Source: Micromonospora sediminimaris (lineage in GTDB: Bacteria; Actinomycetota; Actinomycetes; Mycobacteriales; Micromonosporaceae). Taken from it: a stretch of DNA of 64,000 bases. The position numbers were made by a program, and so were the translations under genes. The DNA is taken from the NCBI GenBank assembly GCA_900112325.1, contig FOLJ01000015.1:62001-126000 (forward strand), written 5' to 3'. A model generated the notes under the pieces. The model searched no databases. It was given only the letters and a program-made list of their open reading frames with translations, and was not told the origin of the DNA. Positions 32,742-41,071 of the stretch are shown here, piece by piece; the stretch's first letter is position 1; each line of letters starts with the position of its first letter.

Positions 32742-33215
32742 GTGGGCCAACCACCGGAGCCGGACCAGCCACCGTCGCCCTACGAGCCACCGCCCGGCGG
32801 GCAGCAGCCGCAGTACGGCCAACCGTACGGGCAGCAGGGCGAACAACCGGCGTACGGGCAGCCGTCGTACGAGCATCCGGGGCAGCCGCCGCACGGCCAG
32901 CAGTGGGGTCAGCAACCCCCGTACGCCCCACAGGTGCCCTACGGGCAGTACGGACCGCCGACCGGCCAGGGCGGCGGACGCGGCACCAACGTGCTGGCCA
33001 TCCTGTCGCTGGTCTTCGCCTTCGTCTTCGCCCCCGCCGGCATCGCCCTCGGTCACCTGGCCAGGCGGCAACTGCGCACCAGTGGCGAGGACGGCGCGCA
33101 GCTGGCCACCTGGGGCCTGATCCTCAGCTACATCTTCACCGGCCTCTTCCTGCTGGCCTGCTGCGGCTGGCTGGCACTGGCGATCTGGGCCGGCTCCGAC
33201 GGCACCAGCACCTGA
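32742..33215 (+). CDS. DUF4190 membrane protein with Pro/Gln/Tyr-rich N-terminus
   Basis: 157 residues from GTG. The first 80 residues are repeats of short QPPYGQ-like units (Pro, Gln, Tyr and Gly). The membrane part has TNVLAILSLVFAFVFAPAGIALGHLARRQLRTSGEDGAQLATWGLILSYIFTGLFLLACCGW, the two-helix DUF4190 hairpin. These are actinomycete proteins of unknown function. A second DUF4190 gene lies 1 kb away. The gene between them, an SDR, is on the other strand. Confidence 0.8.
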   Translation: MGQPPEPDQPPSPYEPPPGGQQPQYGQPYGQQGEQPAYGQPSYEHPGQPPHGQQWGQQPPYAPQVPYGQYGPPTGQGGGRGTNVLAILSLVFAFVFAPAGIALGHLARRQLRTSGEDGAQLATWGLILSYIFTGLFLLACCGWLALAIWAGSDGTST

Positions 33216-33221
33216 GCCCGT

Positions 33222-33977
33222 TCAGCGGAACTGAGCCTCCCGGACGCTGTTGCCGCCGTCGACCACAAGCATCTGCCCGGTGATGTACGACGCGGCCGGC
33301 GAGCAGAGGAACGTGATCGCCGCAGCCACCTCGTCGGGAGTGCCGGGGCGTCCGACCGGCGTACCCAGGCCCTGCTTGATCTCGGCCATGGTCGAGGCCG
33401 CGGTGTAGATGGTGCCCGGGGCCACCGCGTTGACCGTCACCCCGTCGGCGATCATCTCCATGGCCAGCGCCCGGGTCAGGCCCACCACACCCGCCTTGGC
33501 CGCCGCGTACGCCGCCTCGGTGGGCAGCGCGTTTACCGGACCGGCGGTGGCGGCCAGGTTCACGATCCGACCCCAACCGCGCTCGGCCATACCGACGATG
33601 AAGGCCCGGCTGCACAGGAAGGCGGTGGTCAGGTTCCGGTCGATCTCGCCCTGCCACTCGTCGTAGCTGAGCTGCGCGACCGGGCGCAGCACCTCCGGGC
33701 TGGCCCGGCTCGCCAGGCCGGCGTTGTTTACCAGCACCTCGACATCACCGAGTTGCTCGGCCACCGCATCGGCCAGCGCGCCCACCTCCGACTCGTCGGT
33801 GAGGTCGGCGACGAAACCGGTCACCCCGAGTTCGCCGGCCCGCTCATGGATGCGCCGGGTGGTCGACACGATTGCCACCCGGGCACCGAGGTCGGACAGT
33901 CGGCGAGCGGTGGCGTACCCGATGCCGTCCGGGCTGCCCGCTCCCGTCACCAGCGCGACCTTGCCGTCAAGCCGCAT
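33222..33977 (-). CDS. SDR family oxidoreductase
   Basis: 251 residues from the ATG at 33977. Classical motifs: VTGAGSPDGIGYATA (cofactor loop with an extra Ser-Pro), ADLTDE, NNAGLA, a Ser/Tyr/Lys set in NLAATAGPVNALPTEAAYAAAKAGVVGL, and VDGGNSV at the C-terminal end. The Tyr and Lys are in AYAAAK. An enzyme of 3-oxoacyl reductase type; substrate unknown. A weak ribosome site makes the start less certain. Confidence 0.85.
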   Translation of the reverse strand: MRLDGKVALVTGAGSPDGIGYATARRLSDLGARVAIVSTTRRIHERAGELGVTGFVADLTDESEVGALADAVAEQLGDVEVLVNNAGLASRASPEVLRPVAQLSYDEWQGEIDRNLTTAFLCSRAFIVGMAERGWGRIVNLAATAGPVNALPTEAAYAAAKAGVVGLTRALAMEMIADGVTVNAVAPGTIYTAASTMAEIKQGLGTPVGRPGTPDEVAAAITFLCSPAASYITGQMLVVDGGNSVREAQFR

Positions 33978-34248
33978 GGTCACCGGTTCCGGCAGCGGCG
34001 CCGGAGCATCCTGGTCGCCGGGCTCCGGTGCCGCGGCCGGGCGTGGTCGCCGGCTCATGCCCGGTCGGCTGACGTCCCGTCTCGGTCTGTTGCCGGAACG
34101 GTCCGCCGCACGCGCGTCAATCACCATGCCGAGATCCTGCCCTTCCCACCGCTGTCGGGCAACGCGCCCACGGTGCCGGGCGCGTCGCGGGGTGCGCGGC
34201 GGTGACTACCCTGACTGCGCCACATCATCGCGACGGAAGAGAAGCCCG

Positions 34249-34794
34249 ATGACGCAACCCCCGCCGGCCGGCGGCTGGCCCGACCCCGCATCGACCGGCC
34301 AGCCGTCCGGCCCACCCGCCGATCCGACCCTGCCGGTCAGCCCGCAGCCACCGATTCCACCCCAGCCTTCCGGATACGAGCCGTATCAGCCGCCGACCGA
34401 CCCGTACGCCGGGATGAAGTCGGACCCGGCCGCCGCGCCGTACCCGCCGGCCGGCTACCCGCCGGCTCAGCCCGCCGGTTACCCGCCGGCCCCGCCCGGC
34501 TACGGCTATCCCCCGCCGGGCTACGGCTACCCGCAGCAGAAGACGAACACCATGGCGATCGTCGCCCTGGTCCTTTCCCTGATCGGGATCGGCTCATGTA
34601 TCACCGCCCCGGTCGGCGCCATCATGGGGCATGTGGCCATGCGCCAGATCCGGGAGACCGGTGAGAGCGGCGAGGGGATGGCCAAGGCCGCCATCATCGT
34701 CGGCTGGATCCTCACCGGCCTGCTCGCGCTGGTGATCATCGGCTACGCCATCGCGATCGCCTTCGCCATTGCGAACTCGTCCTCCACCACCTGA
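34249..34794 (+). CDS. DUF4190 membrane protein, second copy
   Basis: 181 residues from the ATG at 34249. The N-terminal ~95 residues are Pro/Gly/Tyr/Gln-rich, repeating AGYPPA and PPGYGYP units. Two transmembrane helices follow in TNTMAIVALVLSLIGIGSCITAPVGAIMGHVAMRQIRETGESGEGMAKAAIIVGWILTGLL, matching the DUF4190 hairpin of the protein at 32742. The pair probably arose by duplication. A hairpin terminator follows. Confidence 0.8.
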   Translation: MTQPPPAGGWPDPASTGQPSGPPADPTLPVSPQPPIPPQPSGYEPYQPPTDPYAGMKSDPAAAPYPPAGYPPAQPAGYPPAPPGYGYPPPGYGYPQQKTNTMAIVALVLSLIGIGSCITAPVGAIMGHVAMRQIRETGESGEGMAKAAIIVGWILTGLLALVIIGYAIAIAFAIANSSSTT

Positions 34795-34802
34795 TCAGCG
34801 AC

Positions 34803-34830
34803 GCCCGCCCCGACCGAGGTCGGGGCGGGC
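34803..34830. terminator. Bidirectional terminator
   Basis: A 12-bp GC-rich stem (34803-34814 with 34819-34830) and a 4-base loop, between the convergent DUF4190 and CitE-like genes. Confidence 0.8.
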
Positions 34831-34848
34831 GCGAGGTGGATGGTACGG

Positions 34849-35805
34849 CTACTCGGCCGGCGGCTCGAACGTCGTGGTGCGGGTCATGCCGGCGGCCCGG
34901 CCCTTGGCAGCGATCACCAGCGCCATCTTGCGGGAAGCCTCGTCGATCATCTCGTCGCCGAGCATCACCGCGCCCAGTCGGCCACCCGCCTCCGAGGTGT
35001 AGTGCTGGTACGCGTCGAGGATCAGTTCGGCGTGGTCGTAGTCGGCCTGAGCCGGCGAGTAGACCTCGTTCGCGGCGTCGATCTGCCCGGGGTGCAGCAC
35101 CCACTTGCCGTCGAAGCCGAGCGCCGCCGACCGCTTCGCCACCTCGCGGAACGCGTCGGTGTCCCGGATCTGCAGGAACGGGCCGTCGATGGCCTGCTTG
35201 TCGTGCATCCGAGCGGCCATCAGGATGCGCATCAGGATGTAGTGGTACGGGTCGCCCGGGTAGTCGGGAATGAGGGCGCCGACCACCAGCGACTTCATGT
35301 TGATCGAGGCCATGAAGTCGGCCGGCCCGAAGATGATCGTCTCGACGCGTGGCGACGCGGCGGCGATGGCATCGACGTTGACCAAGCCGGCCGCGTTCTC
35401 GATCTGCGCCTCGATGCCGATCCGGCCCACCTCCAGGCCGAGGGTCTTCTCCAGCTGGGTGAGGGTCATGTCCAGCCACTGCACCTGCGCCGCGTCCTGC
35501 ACCTTCGGCAGCATGACGCAGTCGAGGTTGGCCCCCGCCCCCTCCACCACGTCGATGACGTCCCGGTAGGTCCACGGGGTGGTGAGGTCGTTGACCCGGA
35601 CGACCCGGGTCTTGCCGGTCCAGTCGCCCTCGTTGAGCGCGGCCACGATGTTCTTGCGGGCGTCCGGCTTGGCCAGTGGCGCGACCGCGTCCTCCAGGTC
35701 GAGGAAGACCTGGTCGGCCGGGAGTCCCTGGGCCTTGCCGAGCATCTTGACGCTCGATCCGGGTACGGCCAGGCAGGATCGGCGGGGACGCCCAACAACG
35801 GCCAT
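34849..35805 (-). CDS. HpcH/HpaI aldolase/CitE-type lyase, probable malyl-CoA/beta-methylmalyl-CoA lyase
   Basis: 318 residues. Features: PRRSCLAVPGSSVKMLGKAQGLPADQVFLDLEDAVAP (metal- and acid-binding region), RVVRVNDLTTPWT, VMLPKVQDAAQVQWLD, GIEAQIENAAGLVNVDAIAAASPRVETIIFGPADF (Glu and Asp of the metal site) and KWVLHPGQIDAANEVYS. It belongs to the CitE-like acyl-CoA lyases, and its closest known Streptomyces analogue is in the ethylmalonyl-CoA pathway cluster. It would cleave beta-methylmalyl-CoA to propionyl-CoA and glyoxylate. The two other pathway enzymes of this window lie on the same strand. Confidence 0.8.
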   Translation of the reverse strand: MAVVGRPRRSCLAVPGSSVKMLGKAQGLPADQVFLDLEDAVAPLAKPDARKNIVAALNEGDWTGKTRVVRVNDLTTPWTYRDVIDVVEGAGANLDCVMLPKVQDAAQVQWLDMTLTQLEKTLGLEVGRIGIEAQIENAAGLVNVDAIAAASPRVETIIFGPADFMASINMKSLVVGALIPDYPGDPYHYILMRILMAARMHDKQAIDGPFLQIRDTDAFREVAKRSAALGFDGKWVLHPGQIDAANEVYSPAQADYDHAELILDAYQHYTSEAGGRLGAVMLGDEMIDEASRKMALVIAAKGRAAGMTRTTTFEPPAE

Positions 35806-35893
35806 CGGCGGCGCTCCTTCCGGGTACGGCAGGTCCGCCGTCCCTTACTTAACGATCCCAAAGGTGCTTGTGACGCCACGGTAACCTCGTGCC

Positions 35894-36766
35894 GTGACCG
35901 CGGTGAATGGACCTGTGGAAGATGTCACTGACCCTCGACTGGTCGTCATCACCGGAGCGAGTTCCGGCATCGGACTGGCCGCCGCCATAGGTCTCGCCTG
36001 CCGGGGTGACCGGGTCGTCCTGGTGGGCCGGGATCCGGCCCGGCTGCGGGCTGCCGCCGACGAGGTCCGCGAGGCCTCCGGGGAACGGCCCGAGGTGTTC
36101 CGCGCCGACTTCGCCGTCCTCGACGACGTGCGGCAGCTGGCCGAGCGGCTGCGCGCCGCGTACGACCGGATCGACGTGCTCGCCAACAACGCCGGCGCGA
36201 TCGTGCTTCAGCCGATCACCACTGTTGACGGTTTCGAGCTGTCCGTCCAGGCCAATCACCTGGCCCCCTTCCTGCTCACGCACCTGCTGGTCGACCGGGT
36301 ACGCCGAATCGTGGTGACCGCCTCCGGCGCGCACCGCAGCGGCACGCTCGACCCGAACGACCTCAACGCGTCGCTGCGCCGCTACCGCCCGATATCCGCG
36401 TACGGCACCAGCAAGCAGGCGAACATCCTGTTCACCGCCGAGGCCGCCCGGAGATGGCCGCGGGTCGACTCGTACTGCTTCCACCCCGGAGTGGTCCGGA
36501 CCCGCTTCGGCAACGAGAGCCGGGTGGTCGCCCTGGGCATGCGTCTGCTGCCGTTCCGCAGCCCGGCCAAGGGTGCGCAGACGCTGGTCTGGCTGGCCAA
36601 CCAGGACCGGTCCCGGCTGCACAACGGCGGCTACTACTTCGACTGCCGGCCACGCCGCCCCTGGCCCAAGGCGGCCGACCCGCGACTCGCGGCGCGGCTC
36701 TGGGCGGCCAGTGCTGCTGCCGTGGGCATCCCGGACGGGCCGGGCCACCCGGGGCACCCGGGCTGA
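35894..36766 (+). CDS. SDR family NAD(P)-binding protein (protochlorophyllide-reductase-like)
   Basis: 290 residues from GTG. TGASSGIGLAAAIGLA cofactor loop, RVVLVGRDPARL (Arg for NADP), NNAGAIVLQPITTVDGFELSVQANHLAPFLLTHLL (the typical WWOX/RDH-like helix), active-site SAYGTSK with Tyr/Lys, and a C-terminal basic end. These are intermediate-length SDRs related to retinol- and protochlorophyllide reductases. Substrate unknown. It is divergent from the CitE-like gene and 60 bases before the GNAT gene. Confidence 0.8.
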   Translation: MTAVNGPVEDVTDPRLVVITGASSGIGLAAAIGLACRGDRVVLVGRDPARLRAAADEVREASGERPEVFRADFAVLDDVRQLAERLRAAYDRIDVLANNAGAIVLQPITTVDGFELSVQANHLAPFLLTHLLVDRVRRIVVTASGAHRSGTLDPNDLNASLRRYRPISAYGTSKQANILFTAEAARRWPRVDSYCFHPGVVRTRFGNESRVVALGMRLLPFRSPAKGAQTLVWLANQDRSRLHNGGYYFDCRPRRPWPKAADPRLAARLWAASAAAVGIPDGPGHPGHPG

Positions 36767-36826
36767 GGTCGCATCGGGCGAGCAACCGGGTCGCCCCGCT
36801 CGGGAAACATTGCGATACTCCGCGCC

Positions 36827-37546
36827 ATGACCGTCGCCGAGGGCGTCAACCTGCAAGTGCTGGGCAAGGACGAGGAACTGGCCGCCCGGTTGGATGCGGA
36901 GCTGACGAGCTTCAACCAGCGAGCCACCGGCGCCACTGACGAGGCCGAGCTGTCCGTACGGGTCACCGACGCGGACGGCGAGCTGGTTGCCGGGTTGACC
37001 GGCTGGAGCTGGGGCACCTGCGCGGGGATCAACATGGTCTGGGTCCGCGCTGATCGCCGTGGCGAAGGCTGGGGCGGCCGGTTGCTGGCGGCGGCCGAGC
37101 AGGAGGCCCGACGGCGCGGCTGCACCGAGATCTCGGTCGCCTCGTTCTCGTTCCAGGCTCCGGGCTTCTACCGCCGGCACGGCTACCTCGACACCGGTCG
37201 TCGGGAGGGCATCCCGGGTGGTCACGTCGACCATCAGTTCTGGAAGTCGCTGGTCACCGACCCGGCCGCCGCGGTGCGCCTGGTCGCACTGGTGGAACTG
37301 CCCGACGGCGCGGTCGAGGCCGGGCAACGGTACGAGGACACCGTGCTCGCCCTGCTGCCACGGCACGGTGGTCGGCTGGAACGGCGGCTGCGTACCGGGG
37401 ACGGGCGTACCGAGGTGCACGTCATCCGGTTCGACACCCGGGCCGGCTACGAGGCGTTCCTCGCCGACCCGGAGCGGACCGCGCTGCGGGCGACGCTGGG
37501 CGAGGCCGCCCCGCGCACCCGGGTGCTTGAGGTACACGAGGTGTGA
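36827..37546 (+). CDS. GNAT acetyltransferase fused to an alpha/beta-barrel-like domain
   Basis: 239 residues. The first ~145 residues hold a GNAT fold: INMVWVRADRRGEGWGGRLLAAAEQEARRRGCTEI with the acetyl-CoA loop R-x-x-G-W-G, and FSFQAPGFYRRHGYLDTGRR. The last 90, from LVALVELPDGAVEAGQRYEDTVLALLPRHGG, look like a DUF1330-type dimeric alpha/beta barrel with VHVIRFDTRAGYEAFLADPER. This two-domain form is uncommon in GNATs. Function unknown. Confidence 0.75.
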   Translation: MTVAEGVNLQVLGKDEELAARLDAELTSFNQRATGATDEAELSVRVTDADGELVAGLTGWSWGTCAGINMVWVRADRRGEGWGGRLLAAAEQEARRRGCTEISVASFSFQAPGFYRRHGYLDTGRREGIPGGHVDHQFWKSLVTDPAAAVRLVALVELPDGAVEAGQRYEDTVLALLPRHGGRLERRLRTGDGRTEVHVIRFDTRAGYEAFLADPERTALRATLGEAAPRTRVLEVHEV

Positions 37547-37565
37547 CCGGGCAATGCGCGGGTAT

Positions 37566-37594
37566 GAGGCAGCATCTTCCCCGAACTTGCCGCC
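37566..37594. repeat. Interspersed GAGGCAGC repeat, copy B
   Basis: Second copy of the element seen at 7945, in the gap between the GNAT and EamA genes. It differs from copy A at only a few positions. Confidence 0.7.
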
Positions 37595-37607
37595 AGGGCG
37601 CGGGCGT

Positions 37608-37636
37608 GAGGCAGCATCATCCCCGAAGCTGCTGGC
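37608..37636. repeat. Interspersed GAGGCAGC repeat, copy C
   Basis: Third copy, in direct orientation 42 bases from copy B, with ATCATCC in place of ATCTTCC. The two copies form a direct tandem. Confidence 0.7.
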
Positions 37637-37721
37637 AGAGGCTGCGCCCACCAGGGCAATCGCCTACCTGCGCGAACTCGGCACGGCGAAGCGGGCCCCG
37701 GCCGGAGGTTGAACGACACAC

Positions 37722-38693
37722 TCAGTCGCGGACCGGTGCCGCGTCCGCCGGTACCGCCGTGCTGACCCGTGTCGTGCGCCGGGCCGTGCGGGCGCTGGAC
37801 AACACCACCACGGCCACACCGACCAGCAGCAGCGACAGACCTGGCAGGGTCACCGGGTCGGGCAGCTGCCCCAGCCACGCCCAGCCGATCAGCGCGGCAC
37901 CGGGCGCCTCCAGCAGGATCAGCACGCTGACCGTGGTGGCCGAGACCCGCCGCAGCGCGTAGCTGAACATCGAGTGGCCGAGCAGTTGCGCCCCGCCGAC
38001 CAGGGCGAGCACGGCCAGCCAGGTGCCGGTGTCGAAGCCGCTCAGCGGCACCCCGCCGACCAGGCAGACCACCAGCAGGATCAGTCCACACACGCTGTAG
38101 CAGATGGTGGTGTAGGTGGCGTTGCTGACGGTGACCCGGGCCCGCTCCCCCAGCGCGGTGTAGACAGCCGCGAACAGCCCACCGGTCAGCGCCAGCAGGT
38201 CGCCCGCGAAAGCCTGGCCGGAGACCGTGAAGTCGGCACCGGTCGCCAGCACCGCCCCGGCCACTGCCACCCCGATGCCGGCCCAGACACCCACCGGCAG
38301 CCGGCGGCCCTGGGCCCGGGCGATCAGCCCCTGCCACACCGGCTGGGTGGCCACCAGCGCCGTCGCCGCGGCCACCGAGGTGAGCTTCGCACTCGGCATC
38401 CAGGTGGCGAAGTGCGCCGCCAGCGCCACCCCGGACAGGACACAGAACATGCCCTCGCGACGGCCGACGCCGGTGGCCACGAAGCGGAACTCGGACCGTC
38501 GCCGGGTCAGCGCGAACGGACTCAGCACGGCGACCGCCAGCACGTTGCGCCAGAACGCGACCGCCAGGGCGGGCGCGGCGGCAAAGGCGATCAACGGCGC
38601 GGATGACGAGACGGCGAAGACGGCCACGGCAAGTGCCGCGCCGGTGACCAGGTCGAGCGGCGGACGGTGAGGTTCGGGTGCCACGAGGTGCAA
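37722..38693 (-). CDS. EamA/DMT-type exporter
   Basis: 323 residues with ten predicted helices in two five-helix halves: LVTGAALAVAVFAVSSSAPLIAFAAAPALAVAFWRN, VALAAHFATWMPSAKLTSVAAATALVATQPVWQGL, then FAGDLLALTGGLFAAVYTALGERARV and VSVLILLEAPGAALIGWAWLGQLPDPVTLPGLSLLLVGVAVVVL. This is the drug/metabolite transporter layout, likely an exporter of small metabolites. It is transcribed alone; substrate unknown. Confidence 0.88.
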   Translation of the reverse strand: MHLVAPEPHRPPLDLVTGAALAVAVFAVSSSAPLIAFAAAPALAVAFWRNVLAVAVLSPFALTRRRSEFRFVATGVGRREGMFCVLSGVALAAHFATWMPSAKLTSVAAATALVATQPVWQGLIARAQGRRLPVGVWAGIGVAVAGAVLATGADFTVSGQAFAGDLLALTGGLFAAVYTALGERARVTVSNATYTTICYSVCGLILLVVCLVGGVPLSGFDTGTWLAVLALVGGAQLLGHSMFSYALRRVSATTVSVLILLEAPGAALIGWAWLGQLPDPVTLPGLSLLLVGVAVVVLSSARTARRTTRVSTAVPADAAPVRD

Positions 38694-38791
38694 TCTTCAC
38701 ACGTCACAGGGGCGCCACTTTCCGTCAACGTTCGGTTACGATCGTGCCCGTCCTCACCAGGGCCCCTCCCCGTCCGCCCGGAGGCGTTCCC

Positions 38792-39502
38792 ATGCCCAGG
38801 TTCCGGGCGGTGCTGTTCGACTTCTTCGGCACGTTGACCCGTCCGGTCCAGCGTGGCAAGGGTCACCTCAGCACCGCCGAACTGCTCGGCTGCCCGCCGG
38901 CCGCCTTCCTTGAGGTGCTCGACCGCACGTTCTACGACCGCGCCAGCGGGCGCTTCGACACCGTCGAGGCGACCCTGCGCTGGGTGTGCGAGCAGGCCGG
39001 CGTACACCCTCCGGCGGAGGCGTTGCGGGCTGCCGCCGCCGCCCGGCACCAGGCCGTACGCGCGGACACCCGGCTACGGGACGAGGCCGTGCCGACCCTA
39101 CGGGCGCTGCGGCGACGGGGCTTACGGACCGGCGTGATCAGTGACTGCACCCACGAGCTACCGGCTTTCCTGCCTGAGCTGGCGATCGCCCCGCTGCTCG
39201 ACGTCCGGGTGTTCTCCGTGCAGGTGGGGCGATGCAAGCCGGACGCGAGCCTCTATCTGGCCGCCTGCGCGCGGCTGGGCCTCTCTCCGGCAGACTGCCT
39301 CTACGTGGGTGACGGCGGCAGCCAGGAGTTGACAGGTGCGCAGCGCGCCGGTCTGAGCGCGGCCCGGCTCGCCTCGCCCGACCTCGCCGACCATCTGGTG
39401 TTCAATCTCGACGCCGCCTGGGCCGGCCGGACACTGGGGTCCCTCCGCGAGGTGGTCGACCTGGTCGACGAGGCTCCCAGCCCGGTCGGCGCACCGTGGT
39501 AG
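38792..39502 (+). CDS. HAD-superfamily hydrolase
   Basis: 236 residues from the ATG at 38792 (GGAGG upstream). Motif I FDFFGTLTRP (nucleophile Asp and acid/base position; the second Asp of DxD is replaced by Phe, so DFFGT), motif II GVISDCTHE, motif III VGRCKPDASLY and motif IV YVGDGGSQELTGA. It is a phosphatase of subfamily I type with an inserted helical cap. Substrate unknown. The Phe at the +2 position is common in phosphoglycolate-like HADs. Confidence 0.85.
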   Translation: MPRFRAVLFDFFGTLTRPVQRGKGHLSTAELLGCPPAAFLEVLDRTFYDRASGRFDTVEATLRWVCEQAGVHPPAEALRAAAAARHQAVRADTRLRDEAVPTLRALRRRGLRTGVISDCTHELPAFLPELAIAPLLDVRVFSVQVGRCKPDASLYLAACARLGLSPADCLYVGDGGSQELTGAQRAGLSAARLASPDLADHLVFNLDAAWAGRTLGSLREVVDLVDEAPSPVGAPW

Positions 39503-39546
39503 CCACGCACGTGCGCCGGGCCGGCGTCGCCTCGGCCGACGACCGG

Positions 39547-40053
39547 TCAGCGACGCCGGACACGGTGCAGGCGGAACGGCCGGCGAGTGGCCCGGACGGC
39601 CGGCGTCGGTCGAGGCGGCTCGGCCAGCGACCCGGCCGGTAGCTCGCCGCCGTGCGTCGGCTGACCGACCGACGCGAGCCGCACCAGGGCGCAGTCGTCA
39701 GCGGCCCAGCGGGCGACGAGTTCGGAGGTCGGTCCAGGCGCGTTCAGCCGTTTGGCCCCCACCAGCGGGGCGAGCGTGTCCCACTGCTCGGTGCCGGGTG
39801 TCAGCCGGCTGACCCGCGCCGGCCAGGTGACGATCCGGCCCCCGTGGTCGCCGCGCAGGGTCACCTGGACCTCGTCGGCCTCGGCCAGCCCGGGCGCGGC
39901 CTGCTCGCCGGGGCCGCTGACCACGAACAGCGCCGCTTCCAGGGGTACGCACCACAGGGCGACTGGCGGGCGACCCGCCACCGCGACCCAGGCCACCGAG
40001 GCCTTCTTCATCGCCTCTTCGACCAGGGGATGGTTCTCGCGCTCGTCGGTCAC
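39547..40053 (-). CDS. Conserved hypothetical protein, FMN-split-barrel-like
   Basis: 168 residues from the GTG at 40053, with GAGAGGA 8 bases upstream. A helix VEEAMKKASVAWV followed by strand-rich segments PPVALWCVPLEAALFVVSGPGEQ and VQVTLRGDHGGRIVTWPARVSRL suggests a small beta-barrel like the PPOX/FMN-binding fold, but the match is weak. The C-terminal 30 residues are Pro/Arg-rich. The PhzF gene lies upstream on the same strand, 40 bases away. Confidence 0.55.
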   Translation of the reverse strand: MTDERENHPLVEEAMKKASVAWVAVAGRPPVALWCVPLEAALFVVSGPGEQAAPGLAEADEVQVTLRGDHGGRIVTWPARVSRLTPGTEQWDTLAPLVGAKRLNAPGPTSELVARWAADDCALVRLASVGQPTHGGELPAGSLAEPPRPTPAVRATRRPFRLHRVRRR

Positions 40054-40093
40054 CGCGGCATCCTCTCTCATCCGGGCCGGTCCGCGTCGGCCG

Positions 40094-40963
40094 TCAGCCG
40101 ACGAACGGCGGGACGAGGATCTCCCCCCGGGCCACCGGTCTCACCTGACCTGCGACGCTCGTGCCCACCGCGACACCGCCGGCTGCGGTCACGACGCAGG
40201 CCAGCGAGGACGGTCGGCCCATCTCGACACCCTGCCGGACGGTGTACGACGATCGTCCCTCGCCGGGCAACAGGCCGCTGGCGACCAGCCACACCCCGAG
40301 ACCGAGCGCGGCAGACCCGGTAGCCGGATCCTCGGGTACGCCGAGACCTGGGACGAAGACCCGGGCATGCGCGGTTTGGGTCGCCGGGTTCCAGGAGAAG
40401 ACGCTGACATGCTCGATGCCGTACCGCCCGGCCGCCACCGGGTTCACCTGCGCCCGGGCGAGGGCGTCGGCGTGTACCGGCAGGAACGGAAACTCCAGGC
40501 CGCAGCCGGCGACCCGCGGCGCTGGACCGGGATGGTCCTCCGCGCCGAGCCCGACCATCTCCAGCAGCGGCTCCGGCTCCAGCTCGGGCCCGAGGGTGGG
40601 GCTGCCGCCGGTCAGGATGGCGGCACCGTCGCTCACCTCGATCGGCAGCACGCCGGCACCGCATTCCTGGTTGACCTGCCCGGTCGGGAACATCCCCCGG
40701 CGAGCGGCGGTGACCGCGGCGCCGACGCTGGGGTGGCCGGCAAACGGCAACTCGTCGACCGGCGTGAAGATCCGGGCCCGGTAGGTGGCGCCGACCTGGG
40801 TGGCGGGCAGCACGAAGACCGTCTCCGACAGGTTGAACTCGCGGGCCAGAGCCTGCATCTGGTCGGTCGCCAGCCCGTCAGCGCCGAAGACCACCGCGAG
40901 CGGGTTCCCGGCGTACGGACGGTCGGTGAAGACGTCCACGATCTCGTAAGCCAAGGTCGACAT
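40094..40963 (-). CDS. PhzF-family isomerase-like protein
   Basis: 289 residues from the ATG at 40963. It has the duplicated PhzF fold: VDVFTDRPYAGNPLAVVFGADGL, AREFNLSETVFVLPA (catalytic Glu of PhzF), PVDELPFAGHPSVGAAV, and in the second half VPGLGVPEDPATGSAALGLGVWL. It probably isomerises a small acid. No phenazine genes are nearby, so this is a general PhzF-like protein. No SD sequence is seen close to the ATG. Confidence 0.88.
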   Translation of the reverse strand: MSTLAYEIVDVFTDRPYAGNPLAVVFGADGLATDQMQALAREFNLSETVFVLPATQVGATYRARIFTPVDELPFAGHPSVGAAVTAARRGMFPTGQVNQECGAGVLPIEVSDGAAILTGGSPTLGPELEPEPLLEMVGLGAEDHPGPAPRVAGCGLEFPFLPVHADALARAQVNPVAAGRYGIEHVSVFSWNPATQTAHARVFVPGLGVPEDPATGSAALGLGVWLVASGLLPGEGRSSYTVRQGVEMGRPSSLACVVTAAGGVAVGTSVAGQVRPVARGEILVPPFVG

Positions 40964-41071
40964 GTTGATAGACACTAGGCCCTCCGGGCGTACGTCGGGG
41001 TCAGTGCCGGGCCGTGCCGGCCCTGGAGCATCGCCGACCGGGTCATCGGCCCACCCCCTAGGCTGGTGCCC

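Noticed and set aside
35849..37651. Leftward frame of 600 codons across the SDR and GNAT genes
   Set aside because: Spans two real genes in antisense and has no conserved motif.
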